Shown here: positions 1-6,172 of the stretch, in pieces | How positions within the stretch are numbered: position 1 is the stretch's first letter | Layout of the letters: each line of letters begins with the position of its first letter | Assembly (NCBI GenBank): GCA_965178525.1 | Contig: CBCXVS010000139.1 | Span: forward strand, 1-19,035 | Source: CBCXVS01 sp965178525 | GTDB taxonomy: Bacteria > Tectomicrobia > Entotheonellia > Entotheonellales > Entotheonellaceae | Length of the DNA stretch: 19,035 nt | Reading direction: 5' to 3' | Notes under the pieces: generated by a model | Databases searched by the model: none | Seen by the model: only the letters and a program-made list of their open reading frames with translations | Told to the model about the DNA's origin: nothing | Translations under genes and position numbers: made by a program

Positions 1-77
1 CATGACAAAACCCCCTCATGTGTTGGGTCAACCGTTGACACGACATGCAGTTAGAGCTTCACTTAAGGCCATTCCGG
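1..77 (+). mobile_element. Right end of an IS4-family element (copy A), cut by the window edge
   Basis: Positions 3-74 match 15729-15800 with only two differences. Position 77 marks the end of the shared terminus acttaaggccattccgg, whose reverse complement lies at 14306-14322 at the other end of the second copy. Read in frame, the segment encodes TKPPHVLGQPLTRHAV, the expected extreme C-terminus of an IS4-type transposase (family pattern: basic KRRP stretch, then a TKPR-like motif). The frame contains no stop before the element ends, so it runs straight into the DUF1989 remnant. Family assignment rests on motif recognition in copy B; the ends themselves are seen directly. Confidence 0.75.
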
Positions 78-355
78 CCTACCACGACAATTGTACGGAT
101 AATTTAGCCGCGGCCCTAGCGGAGCTAGAGCTGGTGTCGCCGAAGACGCCGAGCCCATGGAATTTGTTCATGAATATCCCGGTGCAGGCCGACGGCCAGC
201 TATCCTTTGAGCCGCCGGTGAGTCAGCCGGGTGATTCGGTTCTGCTGCGAGCGGAAATGGACTGTGTCATCGCCTTTTCTGCCTGCCCGCAGGATATGGT
301 GCCGATCAATGGCGTGGCCTGTACGCCGACCGAAGCGCATTTTGAGATGGTGTGA
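78..355 (+). pseudogene. DUF1989 / urea-carboxylase-associated protein, 5' truncated
   Basis: About 92 C-terminal residues of a DUF1989 protein remain. The recognisable pattern is YHDNC near the start, then NLFMNIPV, a stretch ending FEPPVSQPGD, LRAEMDC, SACPQD and PING. The family was annotated as urea carboxylase-associated proteins (UAAP1/2). Members are now linked to guanidine use as carboxyguanidine deiminase subunits (CgdA/CgdB). Full-length members are about twice this size, so the N-terminal half is missing: the IS4-type end finishes at about 77, directly before the native residues. The reading frame is open through the junction, so a transposase-tail fusion could be translated, but normal function is unlikely. 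The gene ends 22 bp before the convergent LLM gene. Which family member this was cannot be told from the fragment. Confidence 0.75.
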
Positions 356-377
356 GCCACATGGCCATGCGCTACTC

Positions 378-1382
378 TCAGGCAGCTCGGAAGGCAGGCA
401 GCACTTCATCGATGCATCGTTGTAATTGCTCCAGGGGGTGGGGTGAGACAAAACGCAATACAGGGGTTGTACAACCGGCTTCAAGATAGGCCGCGATCTT
501 GTCAATCACCGCTTGCGGTGATCCATAGGCGAGCCACAACTCGGCGCGCTCTCGTGACACCGCACCAGCGCCGTAGTAGGAACGCAAAAACGTCGTCGCT
601 TCCTCAAACGCCTGGTCGCGGTCTTCGTTGATGTTCACCATCAGGTGCAGGCAGGCGTCCAGTACACTGGCGTCCCGACCCTGCTGCGCGGCGTAATGCT
701 GAATCGTATCAAAACGGTGTCGAAATGTGTCAACCGGAGTGGCGTCCGTTTGCCAGCCATCCGCATGGGTGGCAACGCGCCGCAAGATGCGGTCGGTCGC
801 CGCCGCATCCACGTGTTCTTCTTTGGGGTTGACGGCGATCAAGATCGGCGGGGGCTGCTGCACCGGTTTCGGCAGCAACGCCACATCGGTGAAGCGGTAG
901 TACGTGCCGTGATGTGTCACGTGCTCCTCGGTCCACAGCCGCCGCAGCAGGGTGATGCCTTCCACTACTCGCCCAACCCGTTCGTGTGATTTCACCCCCA
1001 TCACGTCCAGTTCATGGGCAAATTGAGGGCCGTCCAAGGCAGAACCCCCGTTGCACACGGATAAGATCGTGCGTCCATGCGAGAGCACATCGAGACTGGC
1101 CCATTGCAGAGCCAACAGAATCGGATCGCGCAGGGGAAAACTCGCCAGGCAAATCGTCCCGAGCTTCACATGCTGGGTCTGGGCTGCCAGAGCTGAGAGC
1201 GTCACAATCGCTTCCACGCGGGGTTTTGACAGGAAGTTGTCACCCACCCAAACGCCGTCGAAGTACCCCGAGGCGTCCGCGGTCCGGGCGGCGTCGATGA
1301 GGTCGTCGAGACTCCCCCAGTCAAACAGCACGGCGCGAGTTGAGAGGCTCAGGCCAAATTTGGCGCGCATGGCATACGGCAT
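378..1382 (-). CDS. LLM-class flavin-dependent oxidoreductase (luciferase-like)
   Basis: This 334-residue protein has the bacterial luciferase-like TIM-barrel pattern: WVGD at residues 45-48, LSALAAQT at about 62-69, the strand KLGT, then RDP and LDVLSHGR at about 97-104, and a C-terminal region with YGSPQAVIDKI. Such enzymes use FMN or F420 in the cytoplasm to oxidise or reduce diverse small molecules; the cofactor and substrate cannot be read here. The ATG at 1380-1382 is preceded by AAGGAGAAGCG, a good ribosome-binding site, so this start is preferred over the internal Met at residue 5. It lies downstream of the SDR gene on the same strand, with 159 bp between them, and may be co-transcribed with it. 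The product looks intact. Confidence 0.9.
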   Translation of the reverse strand: MPYAMRAKFGLSLSTRAVLFDWGSLDDLIDAARTADASGYFDGVWVGDNFLSKPRVEAIVTLSALAAQTQHVKLGTICLASFPLRDPILLALQWASLDVLSHGRTILSVCNGGSALDGPQFAHELDVMGVKSHERVGRVVEGITLLRRLWTEEHVTHHGTYYRFTDVALLPKPVQQPPPILIAVNPKEEHVDAAATDRILRRVATHADGWQTDATPVDTFRHRFDTIQHYAAQQGRDASVLDACLHLMVNINEDRDQAFEEATTFLRSYYGAGAVSRERAELWLAYGSPQAVIDKIAAYLEAGCTTPVLRFVSPHPLEQLQRCIDEVLPAFRAA

Positions 1383-1541
1383 CGCTTCTCCTTTGCTCGA
1401 CCTACGGCCTCAGCAAGAAACGCCAAGCGGGTGTGGGTGATGACCCGGGCCACGTTCTGCACGTGGGAGATCGGGACAAAATCGATGTCGAGCACCGCGC
1501 CGCCATCACCTCTTGCACCACAGGAAAACGCGGCGTGCAGC
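1383..1541 (-). other. Spacer with a possible gene remnant between the SDR and LLM genes
   Basis: Read on the minus strand from about 1510 to 1385, the spacer gives a protein-like run containing LDIDFVPISHVQNVARV and then TRLAFLAEAVGRAKEKR, with no start codon of its own. It could be the tail of a gene lost by deletion, or chance reading of a GC-rich spacer. I do not recognise the family. Confidence 0.2.
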
Positions 1542-2309
1542 CTACATCGCCGTCTTCCCGCCATCGACAAACAGGAGTGTGCCGGTCACAAACGAGGCAT
1601 CATCCGAGGCGAGAAAGAGGATGCAGTGCGCCACCTCCCGCGGCGTGCCAGGCCGTTTGAGCATGGTGTCGCGCCCGAACTCTTCTTGAAACTCGTCAAG
1701 CTCCCGGCCCGCGTCCGCCGCGCGCTGTTCGTGAAACCGCGTCAAGATCGGGCCTGGCCCGACCGCGTTGACGCGAATGCCATCGGCGGCGTGATCGTGG
1801 GCCATCGCCCGCGTCAGACCGGCGACAGCGGCCTTGGTGGTGTCATATTGCACGGTGTTGCTGCCAGAGACCACCGACCGAATGGATGCCACGCTGACAA
1901 TGCTACCGCCACCGGCGCGCTGCATGGCCGGAATCGCCGCTTTGGCACAAAAAGCATAGCCTTTGAGATTCACCCCTAGCATCGTATCCCAGCTCTCTTC
2001 ACTCGCCTCGGTGACGCGCTGATACATGCGGATGCCGGCATTGTTGACCAGAATGTGGAGCTGGCCGAAGTGGGCTTCGGCCCGTTGAATGAAGGCGCTG
2101 GCCTCAGCCTCGTGTTGCATGTGGGCTTCTACAAAGATCACTTCCGCGCCATACCCCTGCAATTCGGCGGCAATGCGCTCGCCACGCTCACGGTCCCGGT
2201 CGGCAAAGGCGACCTGGGCGCCCTCTTCGACAAAAAGGCGAACCGTGGCTTCACCGATGCCGGAAGCCCCTCCGGTAATGGCCGCGATTTTACCGCTGAG
2301 ACGTCCCAT
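1542..2309 (-). CDS. Short-chain dehydrogenase/reductase (SDR family)
   Basis: A 255-residue classical SDR. TGGASGIG (residues 12-19) is the TGxxxGxG dinucleotide motif. Asp37 at the end of the second strand suggests NAD(H) rather than NADP(H). NNAG is at 89-92, and the catalytic Ser142, Tyr155 and Lys159 (YDTTK) are present. The C-terminus LLFVDGG is typical. It should be a soluble oxidoreductase acting on an alcohol or ketone; the substrate is unknown. The frame is open upstream to 2459, but ATG 2307-2309 is chosen because the family begins here (MGRLSGK) and TAAGGAG lies just upstream. That Shine-Dalgarno overlaps the stop codon of a 22-codon upstream frame. The LLM gene follows on the same strand. 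Confidence 0.92.
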   Translation of the reverse strand: MGRLSGKIAAITGGASGIGEATVRLFVEEGAQVAFADRDRERGERIAAELQGYGAEVIFVEAHMQHEAEASAFIQRAEAHFGQLHILVNNAGIRMYQRVTEASEESWDTMLGVNLKGYAFCAKAAIPAMQRAGGGSIVSVASIRSVVSGSNTVQYDTTKAAVAGLTRAMAHDHAADGIRVNAVGPGPILTRFHEQRAADAGRELDEFQEEFGRDTMLKRPGTPREVAHCILFLASDDASFVTGTLLFVDGGKTAM

Positions 2310-2320
2310 CTCGACGCTCC

Positions 2321-2389
2321 TTACATAGGTGATGACGACCCTTGTGGCTTGACTCTGACAGAGGCGAGACGGTCTGCCGCTGGTGTCAT
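2321..2389 (-). CDS. Possible 22-residue upstream peptide coupled to the SDR gene
   Basis: ATG at 2387-2389 is preceded by AAAGGATCACG. The frame encodes MTPAADRLASVRV and nine more residues, then stops at TAA 2321-2323. That TAA is the first part of TAAGGAG, the apparent ribosome-binding site of the SDR gene, so a ribosome finishing here would sit on the SDR start. It could be a coupling leader peptide. It could also be the N-terminal stub of a lost gene, as the sequence loosely resembles the start of class I aminotransferases. No homology test was possible, and a chance ORF is quite likely. Confidence 0.3.
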   Translation of the reverse strand: MTPAADRLASVRVKPQGSSSPM

Positions 2390-2455
2390 CGTGATCCTTT
2401 CTCTGAACGCCGTGTGTCGGGTACGGACCTTGCCGCAGATGAAACGCGGCGTTGA

Positions 2456-2998
2456 TCAACTGGGCAACGCCTCACGGCGCGTGAGCCTATAGGATGGATG
2501 GTTCAAGCCCGTTGGGGCATAAAACGCATCATGCGTGTACGTGAACCCGAGCTTCATTAACAGATGTCGAGAGGCGTCGTTATTCGGGTTGTGCCCAGCA
2601 AACAGGCCACTTGCGCCCAGTTCCCGGAACGCATAGTTGATCACGGCGCGGGCCGCTTCTGAAGCATAGCCGCGTCCCCAGTGCTTGGCGCCAATATGAA
2701 AACCAATTTCGAATATGCGCTCCGGCGCATCGTAAGGTCTGAGGCCACAGCAGCCGACATGCTCATGGCTCGTCAAAAGAAAAATTGGCCAATACTGTAT
2801 GCCATGGGCGGCCGCCGTCGCGATCTCCTGCATGAGGCGCTCCCGCACCTGGGCGTCGGAGAGCTGGCCCCGAGCGTCGATAAGCCGCGTGACCTCGATG
2901 TCGCCCCAGAGTTGCATGGCCAAGCTGAGGTCTTCCTCTGTCCACAGACGGAAGCCTAAGCGCTCGATCTCCAGGAAGTAGCAGGAGGTATGAGACAT
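2456..2998 (-). CDS. GNAT-family N-acetyltransferase, RimJ/RimL-like
   Basis: A 180-residue single-domain GNAT of the Acetyltransf_3 type. It starts with the ERLGFRLWTEED strand pattern, has CGLRPYD at about 84-90 and IGFHIGAKHWGRGYASEA at about 98-115, which carries the acetyl-CoA pyrophosphate-binding loop, and ends with NNDASRHLLMKLGF (motif B). Relatives acetylate protein N-termini, aminoglycosides or small amines; the substrate is not predictable. AGGAG lies about 10 bases upstream of ATG 2998. The N-terminal coding part overlaps the 3' end of the TctB-like remnant by 43 bp, which suggests that remnant was truncated by a deletion that brought this gene close. The product looks intact. 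Confidence 0.88.
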   Translation of the reverse strand: MSHTSCYFLEIERLGFRLWTEEDLSLAMQLWGDIEVTRLIDARGQLSDAQVRERLMQEIATAAAHGIQYWPIFLLTSHEHVGCCGLRPYDAPERIFEIGFHIGAKHWGRGYASEAARAVINYAFRELGASGLFAGHNPNNDASRHLLMKLGFTYTHDAFYAPTGLNHPSYRLTRREALPS

Positions 2999-3267
2999 CG
3001 TGAAAAACTCCTATGCGGGTTGGCCGATACACGCCCCTTCCGAGCCTTGAAGACCTTGAGCAGCGGTAAGAGGAAGAGTACAAGCGCGACGATCACGATG
3101 GTCCAGATGGAATTGAGCAGCATGCCACCGGCCAGCCAAAATGGAGACGCCCCATCGCCGGGTCCCTCACCTGCAATCCAGCCAATGGGGAGTTCCGCAC
3201 TTTTCCCCATCAAATCAAGCGAGAACAGAGTCATGGCCATCGCCATGCACAATTCTGCACGTCGCAC
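2956..3267 (-). pseudogene. TctB-like small membrane subunit, truncated
   Basis: The frame begins at GTG 3265-3267 with RRAEL, then a first hydrophobic segment, then KSAELPIGWIAGEGPGDG and SPFWLAGG. This is the N-terminal pattern of TctB, the small membrane subunit of tripartite tricarboxylate transporters. A second hydrophobic segment (IVIVALVLFLLPLL) follows, and then a basic, non-conserved tail runs into the GNAT gene. TctB is usually about 150 residues with four membrane segments; here only about two are left in 103 codons. It lies just after the TctC gene, with AAGGA before the GTG. No TctA gene follows. I read this as the 5' remnant of a deleted operon; a genuine short two-helix protein is the alternative. 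Confidence 0.55.
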
Positions 3268-3351
3268 GCGGTATGTCCTTTATCTGGAGCCGAAGCGGCT
3301 GTTGACCATTTTTTTCAGCATGGCGCGGTGCGTCTTCAGCTCTCGTGCCCA

Positions 3352-4281
3352 CTATGTCTTCAACGCCTCGCCGGACAGAAATACGCCCTGGAGACTTTTT
3401 TTCTCCATGTAGTCTTGCCACTCACTGGAGTTGTAGACCTTCTCAAAGACGCCTCGGTAGAATGCCTCTGCTTCCGGGCTCATACCGGGTGTTCCCACGA
3501 CGCTGCGCTGCATGAAGTAGATACAATCCTTACCCAATTCGCGAAAAGTCGGCACATCCTTGAACATGGGGAGCCGTTCCGGCGTGAAGGCGGCAAGCGG
3601 ACGGGTTTTCTTCGCCTGATAAAAATCGAGTTGTTCGGACGGATTGTTGACCGTCGAGTTGACACGCTTTCCCGCCAACTCCTTTGCCACCCGGCCGCCG
3701 CCCTTGAAGGGAACATACTTCATGGTGAGTCCGTACATCGAGTTGAGAAAATCTGTGAGCAGATTGTCCTCTGACGCTCTGCCCGTTCCGGCCATAATCC
3801 AGCTGTTGCCCGCATCCTTCGCGGCCATGACAAAGTCGTCGAGGGACTGGATCGGCGTGTCGGCATGGACCCACAAAAGGAAGGTATCCTCCGCCATGCG
3901 GGCGATCGGGGTAAACGTCATGACATCAACCCCGAGACTGGGCTGACGCAGCGGCGTCGTATAGAAACTATTCAAGGTGACCATCAGGACATGGTTGTCG
4001 CCCTGATGATCTTTCAGATAGCGCAGGGCTTCCGCTCCCGTGCCGCCGGGTTTGTTCTGCGGAATGAATGGCTTGGACGAGAGCTTGTGTTTTTCGATAA
4101 CACTTTGCATCAAGCGCGCCATCTTATCCGCGCCGCCTCCAGGGCCGGCCATAATAATAAACTCAACGGGTTTCTTGGGCTCCCAGTCGGCAGCGACGGC
4201 CTGTGGCATGGATACCTGGTCCAAGTTGAGCGCGTATAGGATAGCCAAACCGATGATGGCGGCGTATCGTCTTGTGTTCAT
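3352..4281 (-). CDS. TctC/Bug-type solute-binding protein with an amber codon near the C-terminus
   Basis: A 309-residue extracytoplasmic solute receptor of the tripartite tricarboxylate transporter family, exported by a signal peptide (MNTRRY, hydrophobic core, cleavage near QAVA|ADW). AGPGGGADKMAR at about 45-56 and the PGGTG loop are characteristic. ATG 4279-4281 is chosen over the Met at 4308 because GGAAAGGAAATTGCC precedes it and the signal peptide then begins normally. The frame stops at TAG 3352-3354 directly after SGEALKT. Beyond it, the same frame continues WARELKTHRAMLKKM and ends at TAA 3280-3282, exactly the conserved family tail (EELK-Y-W----R--L--MG). The TAG therefore replaces a Tyr codon. 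The product lacks about 24 residues and is either damaged, read through, or mis-sequenced. The TctB-like remnant follows 12 bp after the natural stop. Confidence 0.85.
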   Translation of the reverse strand: MNTRRYAAIIGLAILYALNLDQVSMPQAVAADWEPKKPVEFIIMAGPGGGADKMARLMQSVIEKHKLSSKPFIPQNKPGGTGAEALRYLKDHQGDNHVLMVTLNSFYTTPLRQPSLGVDVMTFTPIARMAEDTFLLWVHADTPIQSLDDFVMAAKDAGNSWIMAGTGRASEDNLLTDFLNSMYGLTMKYVPFKGGGRVAKELAGKRVNSTVNNPSEQLDFYQAKKTRPLAAFTPERLPMFKDVPTFRELGKDCIYFMQRSVVGTPGMSPEAEAFYRGVFEKVYNSSEWQDYMEKKSLQGVFLSGEALKT

Positions 4282-4308
4282 GGCAATTTCCTTTCCGGCA
4301 TGAGGCAT

Positions 4309-5096
4309 ATTTCTAGGCTTAACAGGTTGCGAACTATTCGGTAAGTACTTGTTCTACATGGAGTTTCGGAAACGCTAGCGATCGCTTCAAAGCGAGATCA
4401 ACACGCACTTTGATGGGTGTTGCCGCATGAGATCGATGAAACGGGGTAGGATCATAATATACGAAGCTAAAAATTTCAAACTCTGACTTTTCAGGAGGCC
4501 ATGCTGCTGTCTAACGCCACCACAACGACGCGCCACCAGCTTGGTCTCCCGAAACGATCACACCATGTGAGAGTCGGACACATATCCGCTTCGGTGTGAC
4601 ACTTGTGAGGTGTATCTCTGCCGGCGATGCTGATGGTATCGCCCAAGATCGCACAAGGAGCTTGCACACATGACCATTCTCTGCTCGGATTCATTGAGCA
4701 TACGCAGAATCTCAACCTCACAATCATGGTGAATGCATTGATATTGACCGCAAACAACTTGCCAATATCCGTTTCCGCTCATCATGATGGCGCGTGACAT
4801 ATGGCATGACAGCACGAGTGATCACACGCGGTGCAAAAAACCCCTGATTTTGCTGCACGCGTCAAATCACATCAGAAGACCGGACCTTGATGCAGCGAAC
4901 TTTTCCGTGCCATACCGGGTGGCGAACCGTTTCATCCGTGACCCAGTCCTATCTCAGAGATGGGACATCTAGGGCTCATGTCACCGGCACTGCATGTTCG
5001 TTCGGGGCGGCGTCATGGACCCGCATAAGGATAGACGCGGTGCACAACATGCTTTACAATCCCCATCCGATAGGACACCGCCATAAGGAGATCACG
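4309..5096. other. Long stretch without an intact gene
   Basis: No convincing intact gene lies between the TctC start and the second LLM gene. The stretch presumably carries divergent promoters for both. Two things stand out: a protein-like minus-strand remnant at about 4491-4815 (see that entry), and an AGGAGG followed by ATG at 4501 that opens only 32 codons. Base composition is less GC-rich and less codon-structured than in neighbouring genes. No tRNA, terminator or repeat was recognised. Confidence 0.5.
4491..4815 (-). pseudogene. Unidentified decayed gene split over two frames (tentative)
   Basis: Two overlapping minus-strand frames give complementary protein-like sequence. One carries HHDCEVEILRMLNESEQRMV. 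The other continues with PCAILGDTISIAG, TPHKCHTEADMCPTLTW. A single shift near 4660-4680 would join them into one small, Cys/His-rich, possibly metal-binding polypeptide. I do not recognise the family, and the frames could be chance. The idea rests on the way the plausible residues switch frame at one point. Confidence 0.25.
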
Positions 5097-6011
5097 GTGG
5101 TGCAGTTTTCCTTTCGCCCTCCCAACGCCGATTATCTGGGGTTTGAAGCCACCTCGGAGGGCATTATCAAAACGGCCTGCAAGGCGGAGGCATTGGGTTT
5201 TGATGCCGTGTTCGTCAATGACCATATCATTGTTGATAGCTCGCCCCGCTCGGCTGCCTGGGCCAATACCTACGACCCGTTCATTGCCTTGTCCTTTATC
5301 GCCGCGCACACGACCCGCATTCCACTCGGCACCTCGGTGCTCATCCTGCCGTATCGCAACCCGATCGCCACGGCCAAGATGATGGCGACACTGGATCAGA
5401 TGTCCGGCGGACGCCTCATCGCAGGCGTCGGCGTGGGGTGGAATGAAGCCGAGTACAACGCCCTGGGGGTGCCGTTCCATGAGCGCGGCGCCCGCGCCAA
5501 TGAATACCTGCGCATTTGGCAGGCCTGCTGGGCGCCGGGCGCCGTTTCGTTTGCCGGGCGTTTCTTCTCGTTCACCGACATGCACATCCGTCCCAAACCG
5601 CTGCAGCAGCCACATCCGCCGATTTGGGTCGGTGGCTCCAGCGGAGCGGCATTGCGGCGCGCGGCGGAATTTGCCCAGGTGTGGCAGCCGACGCCGACAC
5701 CGCTGGCGGATTTGATCACACGGCAAGCTGATCTGCGTCAGGCCTGTGATCAGATCGGACGCCAGGACGTCCCGGTGACGCGCATGAGCTTTCGAGTGAA
5801 TTTCAGTGCGATCACCGGCAACACGGTGCCGGCGGGGACGGCACGGCCAACCGGACAGGGGACGCCGGCGCAAGTCGCAGAGGACATGCAGCGCTACCGG
5901 CAAGAGGCGGGCTTGGATGCTTTTCAGATTAATTTCAATGGGTGTCATTGTCTCGAGCAGTTGCTGGATTCGATGGACTGCTTCATGCAAGACGTGAAGC
6001 CTCTGGTGTAG
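5097..6011 (+). CDS. LLM-class flavin/F420-dependent oxidoreductase
   Basis: A 304-residue luciferase-like monooxygenase of the type often annotated as TIGR03619 F420-dependent. FVNDH is at 39-43, IPLGTSVLILPYRNP at about 75-89, the signature LDQMSGGR at 99-106 and GVGVGWNEAEY at 110-120; IRPKPLQQPHPPIWVGGSS follows in the second half. The frame is open upstream to 4887, but GTG 5097 is chosen because TAAGGAGATCACG lies directly before it and the domain begins within ten residues. It is only distantly like the first LLM protein in this window (shared fold motifs, different loops), so this is not a recent duplication. It precedes the dioxygenase on the same strand, separated by a repeat/terminator-like hairpin, and the two may belong to one catabolic route. 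The substrate is unknown. Confidence 0.9.
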   Translation: MVQFSFRPPNADYLGFEATSEGIIKTACKAEALGFDAVFVNDHIIVDSSPRSAAWANTYDPFIALSFIAAHTTRIPLGTSVLILPYRNPIATAKMMATLDQMSGGRLIAGVGVGWNEAEYNALGVPFHERGARANEYLRIWQACWAPGAVSFAGRFFSFTDMHIRPKPLQQPHPPIWVGGSSGAALRRAAEFAQVWQPTPTPLADLITRQADLRQACDQIGRQDVPVTRMSFRVNFSAITGNTVPAGTARPTGQGTPAQVAEDMQRYRQEAGLDAFQINFNGCHCLEQLLDSMDCFMQDVKPLV

Positions 6012-6111
6012 CCGTAACGGCGTGTCCATACGGCTCGCCGAGAGAACATCGGCTAGGAGTCGTCATGCCGCGCCTGCGGCGCCCGGAAATGAGGCAAAAC
6101 GTCTTTTACTC

Positions 6112-6153
6112 AGGCCTGAGGCCTCAGGCCTCAGGCCTCAGGCCTCAGGCCTT
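6112..6153 (+). repeat. Heptanucleotide tandem repeat (AGGCCTC)
   Basis: Six consecutive 7-bp units start at 6112: AGGCCTG, four copies of AGGCCTC, then AGGCCTT. Each unit carries the StuI palindrome AGGCCT. Because 7 is not a multiple of 3, any change in copy number shifts the reading frame that passes through the tract. Confidence 0.9.
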
Positions 6154-6157
6154 TTTT
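6112..6157 (+). terminator. Hairpin plus T6, intrinsic-terminator-like
   Basis: The 5' arm aggcctgaggcct (6112-6124) is the exact reverse complement of aggcctcaggcct (6140-6152), giving a 13-bp GC-rich stem with a 15-base loop, followed by six T (6152-6157). It lies 101 bp after the LLM stop and 15 bp before the dioxygenase ATG. It could terminate the LLM transcript or attenuate the dioxygenase. Alternative pairings within the repeat are possible. Confidence 0.6.
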
Positions 6158-6172
6158 CATAGGAGAACGACC

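Noticed and set aside
4493..4599. Strong AGGAGG followed by ATG 4501 and 32 codons
   Set aside because: Too short, with no recognisable sequence, and it overlaps the minus-strand protein-like remnant. Probably chance.
5013..6029. 338-codon open frame on the minus strand
   Set aside because: Shadow of the second LLM gene, with no recognisable motif and an Arg/His-rich composition typical of antisense frames.
6112..6153. Short repeats considered as a CRISPR array
   Set aside because: The units are 7 bp with no spacers between them; it is a simple tandem repeat.
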